The notes under the pieces were generated by a model, which saw only the letters and a program-made list of their open reading frames with translations, ran no database searches and was not told the DNA's origin. From positions 2,669,501 to 2,733,500 of the forward strand of contig NC_081414.1 of NCBI RefSeq assembly GCF_030272615.1: 64,000 nt of DNA. Direction: 5' to 3'. The position numbers and the translations under genes are program-made. How positions within the stretch are numbered: the first letter of the stretch is position 1; each line of letters starts with the position of its first letter. This DNA is from Cryptomeria japonica (lineage: Eukaryota; Streptophyta; Pinopsida; Cupressales; Cupressaceae). Below, one piece after another: positions 11,243-22,690 of the stretch.

Positions 11243-11880
11243 AAGTGTATACAACAGTAATGACCACTTCTCTCCAAAATTTTCTGGATACATCACCATG
11301 TTCATCACAATACTTAACAAATTCATTAGATGTGAATTCACCTCCTCAGACTGATCTTAAACACTTCAAGTTCTTACCGGTTTCATTCTCATCTAGAGCT
11401 TTAAATGATTTAAATTTACTAAATTCTTCTGATTTGTGCTTCAAAAATGTCACCCACATCAATTTAGAATAGTCATCGGTGAAAATCATGAAATACCTAT
11501 CACCATAATAACTCTTTGTTCTCATAGGGCCACAATGATCAGTATGTACCACATCTAAAATATTCTCAGAAAAACAATTCTTGCTCTTGAAATAAATAGA
11601 GGTCATCTTACCAATTTGACAATCTTTGCATATCACACTATCTAGTTTGACAAGTTGGGGTAATCCTCTTACAACACTTGACTTGCTTATCTTAACCAAA
11701 TTATCAAAATTGACATGATAACATCTTTTATGTCATAACCATCTATCTTCCATTCTTGCAACTAGACAATTATTAATATTACTATTCAAATGGAATAAGT
11801 TACCTCTAGTTTGCTTCTCGGCAACAATCAGTTAACCATTACCTCCAAGAATTTTGTAGACTCCACTTTTAAACTAAGGC
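11243..11880 (-). pseudogene. Element A integrase N-terminal and catalytic part
   Basis: Minus-strand copia integrase. A CKDCQIGKM segment (end of the zinc-binding HHCC region) leads into VVHTDHCGPM, which carries the first catalytic Asp intact, then YYGDRYFMIFTDDYS. The reading then degrades and stops at the insertion of D. In E1 and E2 the equivalent first Asp is lost, so A keeps a better core here despite its frameshifts. Confidence 0.8.
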
Positions 11881-12120
11881 AAATAACCTTTATCATTGAG
11901 CTAACCAACACTTAAAAGATTATGCTTTAGACCATCAACCCAAAACACATCATCAACATTACTCTTCCCATTTAGAGAGATTGAAGCTTTACCTTTCACC
12001 ATGAAAGGAGAGTTATTTCCAAATCTAACAACACCTCCATCAAATTCATTAAGGGTTATGAACTTACTTTTATCTCTGTTCATGTGGTGTGAGCAACCAT
12101 TGTCTATGATCTATTCATCA
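11881..12120 (-). pseudogene. Element A protease
   Basis: Copia aspartic protease remnant. The active-site triplet reads D-N-G in IIDNGCSHHM at about 12085-12110, against D-S-G in E1 and E2, and the Trp two codons upstream has become a stop. The downstream VRFGNNSPFMVKGKASISL and WVDGLKHNLLSVG segments are typical of the copia protease and pre-integrase stretch. Confidence 0.75.
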
Positions 12121-13169
12121 CTATTCTCCATATGAGATACTAGTGCCTTTTCATCTAACAGTTCCTCCTTCATGGCTACAAACACAATCTCTTCATTGTC
12201 ATCTTCATATTCAGACTCTTCATCGGTCACACCTTCATCTACTGCAACATAACAATGTTTATTTCCCTATCCTTTGAATCTTCTAAACTTCTCTCTCTTA
12301 TCAGTGTTAGGGTAGTTAGCAGTAGTATGACCAATTTTACTACAAGAGAAACACTTCAAAGGTAGCTTTCCTTTATACTTACCAGTGCCTCTTGGAAATC
12401 ATTTTGCTAACAATGCCTCAAGTTCCATCACTTGATCTTCATTGTCTTCATTTCCCCATTTACTTCCATGACTTGTCCTGCACTCGTGATTTTGACATAT
12501 ATCTTTTCCTTTTCTAGTAGATGAACTAGTAACATAAGCTTTAAAGGCAGATTCAGTAGATTTGTCTCACTATTGTCAAAACTATTTAACTCAAAATTTG
12601 TAAGCTTACCAATCAATGAATCAACAGTTACCTTATCCTTTAAAATAGATCTAAGTTATTGGATTGCAGATACTCTTATAGCATACTGATGTTGAAGAGT
12701 TCGAAGCATTTTATTTACTATAGCATCATCTTCTATTTTACCTCCATCACTCTTTATGTCGCCAACAACTTCTTTGATTCTCTGACCATACTGTGCAATA
12801 TTTTCTCCTTCAAGCATTCTCATGTCATTGAACTTTCCTCTCAAGCTTTCCTCTTTGGCTCTTTGAACATGCTCATCTCCTCCATAGATTGTCTCTAACT
12901 TTTCCCAAACCTCACTTGCAATTTCTGATCCTTGAATATCAATAATATTCTGAATCAGATAAAATACTTACAATAGCTTCTAGGGCTTGCATGTTATCTT
13001 GATGTTCTCTAAGTTCATCCGGTGTCAAGGGAGTAGTGGTAAGAGCAATATATGTTGTTTCAACTTGCTTCCAATATTGTGCACCAAGACCTTTGATGTA
13101 GATCTTCATTATGTCTTTCCAGATCTTGTAGTTATCTTTGTTGAACTTAGGACCCTCTTTCTTCATCAT
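12121..13169 (-). pseudogene. Element A Gag
   Basis: Copia Gag on the minus strand. Met at 13169 begins MMKKEGPKFNKDNYKIWKD, like the E1/E2 start motif of the form K.NK..F..W...M. Frame breaks near 12940, 12650 and 12617 split it. The RNA-binding knuckle at about 12313-12355 reads CFSCSKIGHTTANY, so its last Cys is a Tyr. It would have formed the particle and bound RNA; it is now broken. Confidence 0.78.
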
Positions 13170-13229
13170 CTTGACTTCCTCATAATCTTTCCCTCAAGCG
13201 GTTAGGCTTTCTGCACACAGAGGACCAAA

Positions 13230-13243
13230 GCTCTGATACAAAT
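13230..13243 (-). promoter_or_regulatory. Element A primer-binding site
   Basis: Minus-strand ATTTGTATCAGAGC next to the 5' LTR, one base off the initiator-Met tRNA site ATTGGTATCAGAGC usual for plant copia. Confidence 0.8.
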
Positions 13244-13808
13244 TGTTAATCTTATGAGGATCTAATTAATACTGAGAGGGAGGAAATCAATATTAAGACC
13301 AATTGAAACTTTAAACCCAAAAACAAACTTATATCATATTTAACATCATTTATCAGAATGTCTCAACTTATTTTATTAGATCTAACAACCTCTTTATCAA
13401 ATTTTCTCAACACATTAATCAAATCATTTACCACATCTATCAATACTTTCACCACTTAAGCAATCATATAGATTTTATCATATACCAACTTATTATCCTT
13501 ATGAATCAGATCAAATACTTTCTCTAACAACTTCTTATCAATATTGGTAATCTTTGATAAATGTGTGATAAAACATCATAACCGGTGTCTCAAAAATAAT
13601 GCATGAAATGAAACATAAACAAGAACATCGCATGAAAAAATAAGTTTTTGACGTGGTAACACAAATAGGGAAAAACCACAGTAGGAGTTGGCACCCACAA
13701 ATATCTGTAGTCTTTTTAAGTACACCTTGTTAGGAGCTTACAATACGCCATGTTAGGAGCAGGCCCTGTTAGGAGTCACTCGATTAAGGGATTTTCCTAA
13801 CAGCTCAG
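13244..13808 (-). repeat. Element A 5' LTR, inner segment
   Basis: The R/U5 end of A's 5' LTR. It stops at 13808 where gypsy B is inserted and resumes at 51435. The five bases CTCAG before B (13804-13808) reappear as CCCAG at 51435-51439. Repeats of the form TGTTAGGAG run through it and across the junction. Confidence 0.85.
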
Positions 13809-14757
13809 TGTTACCTCGTCATTCGTCACTCATAACAAGAGTGAGTCACCTTGCAAAATTTTTAGTTATGTCCTTATCTTGTTAATAATTCTTTGGTTCA
13901 ATCCCTAATCCTCCTATAAATCATTTCTAAGTCCTTAGTATTACGCTTCGATAGTCTGTTTGAACCTCCCTGAACCATCTTGAAAAGAGTTCATAGTGTT
14001 CATTTAGGTACCACAGGTTCTAAGTTGTGTCTAAGATATTTTTAGGCTAATGTTCACTCAAGTGTTTTGTAGCAGCTCTATTTCATGATCGTGGATGATG
14101 TTGCATATCCTCTTTCTCCAGACCATGAACCATTGGAACCTAGTTCAAATAGTTCAGTGATGTTCAAAATGTTTGATGAAGTTCAAATACTGGCGGGATC
14201 AACAAATTTAATCTTTTCCAAAGGAAATCTCCTTGGCGTAGCATATGCTTTGAACTACCTGAACCATCATGAAGTGAGTTCAAAAGGTTCATGGATGTTC
14301 AAATCAGGTGGGTCCCATAGAAAAGACTAAATGACATGATGGTGCATTTATTACTAAGTGTGATGAAGATCTGACCATATCTCAGGTGACGTCAACTTGC
14401 CAATTTTTGAAGGCAAGTAATCATTTTTGTGAGTTGGAAGTTACACCACCGAGCACTATCATGCATTCAATACACACACGTGATGTCAAATCCAAATGCT
14501 TTGGCTTGTTTGAGTTGACGACCAAAATTAATGCACTAAATGAGCTTTGGCGCTTCATTTTCTATAAGGTACAAAGTGATTTGTTTTTTAAACTTGTCCT
14601 TCATTGCTGCGGATTGTCTGGTCGAAGGTTTTTTTGCTGGTAGTCGTCTGATTGATTTTAGATGTGAAGGTGAGTTTTGATTCTTGTCTTCTTCAGTAAT
14701 TTTCAGCTATTTTTCCCTCTCGTAATAAAATTGCTTGGAGAGAGAAGGGTTGTTGGT

Positions 14758-14765
14758 TATAAATT
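14758..14765 (+). promoter_or_regulatory. Candidate TATA box in element B LTR
   Basis: TATAAATT, about 70 bases before the LTR ORF relic. The 3' LTR has TATAAACT at the same place. Position in the LTR fits a promoter for the element RNA and the LTR ORF, but this is inferred from sequence alone. Confidence 0.3.
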
Positions 14766-14833
14766 ATGAAGTCCTCTTTGCATCTTTTTGGAAATATTTC
14801 CAGTCTTGCCTGCATAGAACCCATTGTCAGTTC

Positions 14834-16871
14834 CAAGGATAAATGGGAAGATCATTTCCCTGTTCAATTGGGTACTTTATCTTGTGGTTAAATGTTAGAT
14901 GCATTGAGCATAGGAGCTGACTTGAAGAATTTCAATTTTAAACTGTATCAAGAAACAAATGGCTTTGATAATAAAGGTTTCTCATGGAGTCTCAGTTTGA
15001 TGCCACACCTTCCTATCCCACACTTGGAAGACTTTTGGGAATATTGCTGTGATGAACTTGAAGTGTCCAGGAGAGAAAATATGAGAATAGTTCTGGAACA
15101 AGTAGTTTCACTGCAAGTGAAACTTTATATAAGCGGGATTGAAGAAGATTATCTAGAGCTATTTGAACCGGGGTATCTAGATCAAACTAAGCTGGAAACA
15201 TCATGTATTAATTGGGATGTGAAAGAAGAAGATGATATACAACTCAGAATGAAAAGAGTCTTGGAGAGAACTATAGATTGGGTTAATAAGAAAACAACAA
15301 TGAAATTAGGCATCAAGATTGGTCCTGTAAGAGATAATGTGGTTTCTCTATGTTCTCCAAAATGCTTTTCTAACCCCACTTCTATGCCTATTCATGCAGG
15401 TAAAAATAAGAAGTCATCTCACACCAAGCACGAGCCTAATCTCGCTTTGAACTTTCCTACTTCTCGATATACAAGGTCGTGGAGTGTTGCATAGAAGAAA
15501 ATGGACCAGGTTAGAGACATAGAGGTGAAAGACAAGACCTCGATCCTCACATTTTTGAGGTCGAGGACCTTAATAGTGACATTTTCAACACCATGGATTC
15601 TCATGAAATCACTGTAGCCATGACACCACCACGTAAAGTAACCGAAAGAAGAGCTAGTTCAAGCACAACTCCCAAATGGTTAACTACTTCAGTAAGCAAG
15701 AAACGAAGCTTGATCCCAGTGTCCATCCCAATTCAAGACAAGGTGGTCAAATACATGGAAAAAGGCCCTAAACAAAAGAAGTTCAAAACAACCACCAGGT
15801 TGGACGCTGATGAAAAGACCGAGAGATGGGTTGCTGAAATCGCTTCCTATAAACCCAAGGAGGAAAGTAAAGAAATAAATGCAGAGGATTTTGAGGTCAC
15901 CAAAGTAGATCTCGCAAACATGAGAAGGGACTCTAATAACCACCTTTTCAATGTGATGACTAAGAAAATGCTCACCAGGTCAGAGAAATACAGACAAGAG
16001 AAAAGGAAACTGAAACAACATATCAAGGTTTTAGCCCAATTCATTGATAGCCTAGGCTGTTTTGGAGCACTTCCTATATCACAAGCTTCAGAAAACTTTG
16101 ATCCCATTTCATCAGAGAACAAGAAACTAATGAATCAAGTTCAGCGAGCCAAGAGCATTGCAGGGGCTATAGAAAAATGGATTAAAGGGGTGATCAAAGA
16201 TGGTGAAAAATATATTACAGATTCCAGGAAGCTATGTGATGAAATTCAAAACCTCACTGCGGAGATCCAAAATCAGATTGTGTCATGGGAAAAGGAGGAG
16301 CACAAGTGGGAGAACGTATTACCCATGTTCACCAAGATAGAAAAATATGGAGCCACAGAGTTTTTAGCAGAAAATTCAGTAAAGTTGGTAACTGATGAGT
16401 GCTAGCTCTTTGTGTTGAAGAAAACTATAGCGTGGCGGGTAATTACATTCAAGACTATAATCTCTGATGCTCTAAAGCCTCTGTTTATGAGCTCCAAGAA
16501 CTTTGATATAGTTTGGTCAATGATAATAAAGTGGTTAACCTAGATCATGATTGGCACCTAGGACTTTGTGGGCTGAATACACAAGATGTGGTAAATGCAT
16601 TTAAGCTGCACATGGAGAAAGTTAGGGCCAAAGGAAACTTTACTTCTGAAGATATAACACAGATTGCCCGAATTGAATCCATGGCATTCATTGGCAATGA
16701 TCAGTTACCTAAACATGCCAAGAAAATGGTAAAACACAGGTGGGAAAAGGAAGCTACAAAGGCAAAAATTAATGCCATGAAGAATCCGAGTCAGTCTATG
16801 ATTCAAGAGCTTACAACCGCCCATGATGCCTAGAAAAGTGGAGGAGGAGATGACACTGGGGATGAAGCATA
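14834..16871 (+). pseudogene. LTR-borne ORF, element B 5' copy (N-terminally deleted)
   Basis: A long protein relic inside the 5' LTR, with longest open pieces at 14892-15494, 15593-16405 and 16513-16833. The first piece carries the segment that also contains FDNKGFS and HLEDFWEY. The second has a basic region, then a Lys/Glu-rich coiled-coil-like stretch (about 16000-16330) with LTAEIQNQIVSWEKEEHKW. The third ends in an acidic GGGDDTGDEA before a stop. Because the same sequence sits in the 3' LTR at 40929-50569, it is part of the LTR and not a captured neighbour. I recognise no known retroelement protein. Function is unknown; a homologue exists in element C. Confidence 0.75.
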
Positions 16872-17750
16872 ATTTGATGCTTATACTTTGTTTTTATTTT
16901 TAAATGCTTTTCAAACCTTGCAATGACTTCGGGACATTTGTCCCCTAAATACTCTATTAGTTTAATAACTGCTTTAGAGGAGGCCAGGTTTTCAGGGAGA
17001 CCTCCTCTATTTTTCAAAAGACTACTATAAGTTGGATAAGAAAGATTTAGAAAGGGTTAGAACAGTAGACTTAGATTTTTAGAAAATTTTGGTTTTTCTG
17101 AAGGAAGTGATCAGTTTTTCCAGAACCGAAAATTGGAAGGAACTTATGTGTGTATATTTATGTCTTTGTTGCATGGAATATGCATATAAAGATCATATGC
17201 TTTTTGAGGTTTTGGAATCTTTGAGTTCGAATCCATGGAGTAATGTTTTCTTTCCAAAATATTGATCCAGTCAAATTGTCCATGATTATCTTTCTGATGT
17301 TGAATGCTATTATTAATCTGGAGCTTCTTTCAGTGTTGTTTAGAAAAATATTTGGTTGAAAAGAGACTTTGTTTCTCTTGTTTATTTTTATGAAGTGCTG
17401 AAATCAGTGTTATTGAACTTTGCTTTGATTACTTCTGATTTTTGTGGTGAAGCATCTTGAAGAAAGTTCTTTCTGAAATATCTGAAAATTTGCATATTAC
17501 TGGCCTCTCATCTAAGAATGAAGTAGGCAACCTTATGTTCTTTCAGTTTAAAAGCATTTCAGTTTTATTTAGTTAGATTATTCCTTGAGTAACTAATGGA
17601 GGGAGCTGTACCTATCTAAAATTCAGAAGGAAGTGATGTATGTCACACTTAGCCAACTATTTAGTTGAATTTTTGTTTTTCAAAGAGGGTAACAAAGTTT
17701 CGAGTCAATTCAATTAAAAGAAAGACAAAATTTGTTCACTAATAGATTTT

Positions 17751-17768
17751 TGGCGACTCTACTGGGGA
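17751..17768 (+). promoter_or_regulatory. Element B primer-binding site
   Basis: TGGCGACTCTACTGGGGA, six bases after the 5' LTR end. Element C has TGGCCACTCCGCTGGGGA at the matching place. The TGG start fits tRNA priming; I did not assign the tRNA. Confidence 0.7.
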
Positions 17769-17879
17769 AATCATCAACATTCAATAGATCAGTATGTTAT
17801 ATATTTGTTAAATCTGAGTGAGTCAAGGTTTTACCTGCTGATAAAATCCCTGGACAATGCATACCTCAAATTGATTTAC

Positions 17880-19020
17880 ATTTTCAGAGACCCTAGAAGA
17901 AATAGCACTAGATTCTTGTCCTTATACCAGATCACAAAGGAGAGAGGGAATTGTTGATAACTTTTTCGAAGAACTGCAAGGGCTCTCACTCTCTACAAAT
18001 TTCACTCCCAAGAGGAACGCTAAAAGTAAACCTTCTTCCCCTACTAAAACTACCCCCAAAGTAACTCTCTCTTCTAGCCATTGGCAAGCATTAACGCTTT
18101 CTGGAATTCAAGCTCCTCTTATTGTAACTATTTACCCTATTTTCATCATGGCTCAATCATGGGGTGCCGTAGTCGGGCCTCTTGCTCTTGGTGCTCATAA
18201 TTCTCTTCCAAAAGGGGCTAGGGATATTTTACCTAAGTGCAATGGAGATGGAAAAATCTCAGTTGAAGAACATTTGAACTCCTTAAATGTAGCGACTGGG
18301 ATACTGGCAGTGCAACACAAAGATGTGGCTGTTAGGCTTTTCGCTCAAACTCTTACTGAGGGAGCAGTAGATTGGTTTAGTCATCTGCAGGCAGGATCTA
18401 TAACTGATTGGCAAACAATGAAAACTGCTTTTGAGAAACGGTTCAAGAGTGTTGATGATGAGCACTCACTTTTGGCTCAACTCACACAAATGAAGAAAGA
18501 GATTCATGAACCAATGAGAGATTATGTGGCTAGGTATAATAAGATTATTCATAAAATTCCCTAGGCTAAAAGACCAATTGTTGATAGCCAACAATGTTTC
18601 TTTATCAACTCTAAGCCCCCTAATATTGGTTTCCATTTCAGAAGAAATAGGCCAGCTGATCTTGATACTGAACAAAACCAAGCTATAGAGCTTGAAGATG
18701 ATTTAATAACATCAGGGAAGTGGAGAAAAGACGTGCAAGTTCCTCCACGTCAATCTCAAGCTTCTGCTTCTTCGACTGATCCAGTTGTCCAAAGATTAGT
18801 CAATGATGTGATTGCCTTGAAGAGGCAAATTCCAAAAACTGGAGGTTCTTACCCACAACCATATCAAGATATAAGTAGGAAACAACCAAACCAGTACAAT
18901 TATGGGTGAACTTTGCAACTTCCCATTGTCCCACAAAGATTGCAAATAGAGGGTCCTCCTGATAAAGGTGATATGTTCTCTTTTCACCTTACCTCAATCA
19001 TGATGGGAATTCTTGTCCTG
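17880..19020 (+). pseudogene. Element B Gag
   Basis: Gypsy Gag. The first clear Met is at 18148 (MAQSWGAVVGPLALGAHN), but the frame is open and protein-like for more than 80 codons upstream, including GIVDNFFEELQGL, whose counterpart (GIVDKDFKF) lies at the same place in C. The start may therefore lie farther upstream or at a non-AUG codon. The capsid domain shows FNGDGKIS-type (here CNGDGKIS), AVDWFSHLQAGSI and MRDYVARYNKIIHKIP, then a stop. C-terminal Gag sequence continues with several stops to about 19020. No zinc knuckle is seen. Confidence 0.8.
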
Positions 19021-20075
19021 ACATGATAAGGCGTGTCCAAATGGGAAGCACAAAGGATGAACATGAGGAGTTCACTGAAGCAGAGAAGATTCAAGAAGTA
19101 CCTGATGACTCTGGATCATTTTACCTTGAATATGAATCAGATTTAGAAAGAGGTGGTAATATTTTGGTAACTCTTGAAGACCCTACAAGTGTAATCCTTA
19201 CACGGAATCAACAAACCTCCCAACCTGCTCCTATAGTAAACTCTACTGGAACTAATTTCAAGGGTAAGGGTCCCATGAGTAATGATTCTTCTTTTCATGC
19301 AAAAATTATTGAAGTTAAGATTTTGCAAAGAAATATTGAAAGTAAAAACAATTCTTCTCCTTCTCCCTCTTTTGACATAATATAATTTTGTAAAGATTCA
19401 ACTATTTAAATTTCCACTGCTGAATATTTGAAACTGAACCCGAAGGAATTAGACAAGTTGGTCAAATATGTAAAAGGAGATCCTACCTCAAAGTCCTTAG
19501 TGCATAAGTGTGTGGTTGATAATGATTTGTTTGTTGCTGAAAAACCTACATATGCTTCTAGCCCTCCCGTTGATTCGATTAATCCTTGTGCCTTTCACAA
19601 TGTTGAAGATAAGCTTGATGCTGAAGTCCTAAAAACCGAACCTTTTTATATCTCTCTCCTCCTAAATGGTCTGAAGCTTAGTAATTGTATTATAGATTCA
19701 GGGGCGTCAAATAAAATAATGCCATCATCTGTTACCAGAGCTTTGGGTTTAACACTTACCAAAACATTTGGGAGATGTTACTAGATGGATGGGGAGCAGA
19801 TCCCTCTCATTGGGCAAGTAAAGGATGCTTAAGCAGTACTCACGGCGTGTCCTGATAAGAGGGTAAAGCTCACCATTTTGGTTGCTAACATTCCTGCAAG
19901 TTATGGGATGCTTTTAAGTAGGACCTTTTGTAGAGATCTTGGAGGTGAGATCAAGATGGACTGGTCAGAGGCTATCATTCCACTAGGAAGACAAAAGATC
20001 AAACTTGAACCTGAACTGAAAAATAAATATGCAGTGTTTCCTTCTGATAATCCTAAAGCCCAGATTTTGTTCTAG
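19021..20075 (+). pseudogene. Element B Gag-protease linker and protease
   Basis: Open pieces 19023-19385, 19428-19784 and 19878-20075 separated by stops. The protease active site is intact as CIIDSGASNKIMP at about 19685-19725, followed after a stop by ILVANIPASYGMLLSR, the conserved protease tail. The segment YLKLNPKELDKLVKYVKGD before the protease recurs in C. It would release Gag and Pol proteins from the precursor. Confidence 0.8.
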
Positions 20076-21330
20076 GAATGTGAAATTGGAAATTATCTCA
20101 TTCTTGCACCTGATAAAAAAAAGTTAGAAGAAGCAGTTCATGAACCAAATGAACTGTGGCAAATGGAATTCGATGGAAGTTGTGCCAACTCTGGTTCAGG
20201 AGCAGGGGTAGTTCTTCGTTCGCCTAATGGTAATTGTATATGGTGAAAATGGATAGCAATAAACAACAATATTGAAAGACTAAAATGGATTCAACCACCA
20301 AACCCTAGCCTAACAATGAACAAAGATCCACCATAACATATGAAGATAACCTAAGACAATGCAAATAACTCAAAAATCACAAAGATTATACCATCACATG
20401 TCCACTAGGGTTTTGATCTCCATTCTTCCTATCTCCATTGATCTTGTTTAATATGCTTGCTCTCAGATTTTTATATGCACAAGAGCTCAACAAAGAACGG
20501 AATGTGGTTGCAAGTAGAATTGTAGTGTAGTTAAGTCCTCCAAAATTAGTCATTAGTCATTAGCGTTTGTCAATGAAGAAAGCATCTCCTTAAATAGAAG
20601 ACACAATAAGAAATGGAGGGTTAAGATTGAGAGGTGTAAAAAGGAGGTCGGCTAGGATTAGAGGGTAGGTATAAGAAATACCAAAATAATGAAAGAGGTA
20701 GGTAGTGTAGGAAATAAGAGATGAATGACATGTGTTATGTGTAGAAAAGGTTAATGAATTAATTAAATAAATAAAGATTTATTTAATTAATAGAAGAAGT
20801 AGGACAATTAAATAAATAAAATATTTATTTAATTTAGGAAAGGGATAATTTAAATAAATAAATGTATTTATTTAAATGAGAAATAAGGCTAGAAGAGGAT
20901 AAATGAATTAATTAAATAAATAAAGATTTATTTAATTAATAGAAGAATTAGGCTTAGATAATTAAATAAATAAAATATTTATTTAATTAGACATGACAAT
21001 TTTGGGTGTCTACAGTAATGTTTTTCCTTTTTCTATCAAATTAGATTTCAAGAATACAAATAACACTGCAGAGTATGAAGCATTGCTTTTAGGGTTGAAT
21101 GAAGCCAAATGTAAAGGCATAAAATTGCTTAAGGTGAAAGGTGATGCTGAACTGATTGTTAAAAATGTAAGAAATGTTTACTCTGTTAAAAATGATAGAT
21201 TGAAACATTATAGAAATAGAGTTTGGGATGAGATAGATTTTTTTGATGCTTTCTCAATTGAAGCTATACCAAGAGAGCAGAACACTAGGGCAGATTCATT
21301 GGCTATTTCATCTTCTCTCTTGTTACCCCA
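20076..21330 (+). pseudogene. Element B extra RNase H (between protease and RT), split by T
   Basis: An RNase HI-type domain of the archaeal-like kind seen as a second RNase H in Tat-type plant gypsy elements. The first strand lies at about 20150-20234 (MEFDGSCANSGSGAG); the rest runs 21015-21330 after insertion T. All four catalytic acids are present: Asp in FDGS, Glu in NNTAEYEALLLG, Asp in VKGDAEL and Asp in NTRADSLA. Removing T and one GTAAT restores the frame across the gap. The apparent Met at 20993 lies in T and is not a real start. The unusual point is the position upstream of reverse transcriptase. Confidence 0.82.
20235..21014. mobile_element. Element T: solo-LTR-like insertion, 780 bp
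   Basis: TGTATATGG...GTGTCTACA, flanked by the perfect 5-bp TSD GTAAT (20230-20234 and 21015-21019), inside B's RNase H. There is no coding content. The right third (20759-20988) is a run of five AT-rich palindromes built from AAATAAATAAA and TTTATTTA arms, arranged as an imperfect duplication of about 150 bp. A solo LTR of a small element is the simplest reading; a miniature LTR element is the alternative. Confidence 0.82.
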
Positions 21331-22690
21331 CCCAGACTTTAAAAATGATTCTTATAGAATTGAAATGATTTACAGACCTAGTATTCGTGACAACGTGAAT
21401 CATTGGAAAGTATTTGATACAGATGCTCAGATTAAAGATTTCTTGGAGTGTGCTCGTTCCTTTGTCCAATCATATTTTGAGGGTTCCGAGGATAGTTGTA
21501 AAGAATCTTGTCCAGATCCTGGTATTGATTCTAATAAAAATTTCATTCAGCTAAAGGGGAACACAATCCTAAAGGGTTTGGTGACTCTAGAGAGGTTTTT
21601 CACCCGTAATGATGCATTCACCGGCAAGAAAATTCTTGATGATGACAGTAAGGTGGGTTACGAAAAGATCAATCTTGGTGATGAATCTAATCCTAAAATA
21701 GTAACAATCGACAAATGTTGTCCTTCTGACGAGAAGCGAATGTTCATTGAGTTATTAAAAGAACACATTGATGTGTTTGCTTGGTGTTATGACAATTTGA
21801 AGGAATTTAGGAATGGTCAATTTCAACATCAAATTTCGTTGAAGCCTGGTGTTTCTCCTTTTAGACAGAAACTGAGAAATTTCAATCCCATGATGGCAGA
21901 AGCAATTTTCAAAGAGGTAGATAAAATGCTTAAAGCCAAAATTATATACCCAATCCATCGCTCCACATGGGTAGCCAATATAGTACCTGTAAGGAAGAAA
22001 AATAGAGAGATCCGAATTTGTGTGGATTTTCACAATCTGAACCAGGCAAGCCTTAAGGATAATTATGCTTTACCCAATATGGACCATATTTTGCAGACAG
22101 TAGCTGGATCAGAGATGATGTCAATTTTAGATGGTTTTTCTGGCTATAATCAAATTGGTGTTGCAGAAAATGAAGAACATAAGACAACATTTATCACCCC
22201 TTGGGGATCGTTTGCATATAATCGTATGCCTTTTGGTTTGATTAATGTTGGAGAAACTTTTCAAAGAGCCATGAATTCTTCTTTTAGAGATTTCCGTGAT
22301 AGGATTATTGTAGTTTACCTAGATGACTTGACCGTGTTCTCTAAAGAAAGGAAGAATCATCTCAAAGATCTGAGGGTAGTTCTACGATGTTTTCGAGAAC
22401 ATGGTATCTCCTTGAATCCAAAAAAGTCAATTTTCTATGTAACTAAAGGTAAATTATTGGGGCATATTGTTTCAAAGGAAGGTGTCAAGATTGATCCTGA
22501 AAGAGTCAATGCAATTCAACACCTCAACCTGCCTTCAAATCGGACTAGAGTAAGGTTATTTTTCGGTCAAGTAAATTTCCTAAGAAGGTTTGTACCTGAA
22601 TTTGCAGAAACTACTAAGCATATCATCGACTTGTTGAGTGAGAGGTACCCTTTTAAATGGACTAATGAAGCCAAAGAAGCTTTTGAAAAG
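21331..22690 (+). CDS. Element B reverse transcriptase
   Basis: Open without a stop as part of a frame running to 23089. After a linker with HIDVFAWCYDNLKEF come the reverse transcriptase motifs FRQKLRNFNP, VANIVPVRKKN.EIRICVDF, DGFSGYNQI, FITPWGSFAYNRMPFGL and the catalytic VVYLDDLTVFS at about 22310-22345, then LGHIVSKEGVKIDP. It makes element cDNA. This is the most intact pol domain in the window and the best source for phylogenetic placement. Confidence 0.9.

Larger units (their letters stand above)
13809..17744 (+). repeat. Element B 5' LTR
   Basis: 3936 bp. It begins TGTTACCTCG and ends CACTAATA, where the 3' copy keeps CACTAACA. Relative to the 3' LTR it lacks about 1 kb at about 14833, which removes the N-terminal third of the LTR-borne ORF. 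After the ORF relic, 16872-17744 is non-coding AT-rich LTR sequence. Confidence 0.88.

Noticed and set aside
14834-16871. A captured host gene
   Set aside because: The frame occurs in both LTRs of B and a homologue sits at the same place in C, so it belongs to the element.
20993-21014. Start Met of the long 698-codon frame
   Set aside because: It is inside insertion T; the real domain is continuous with 20076-20234.
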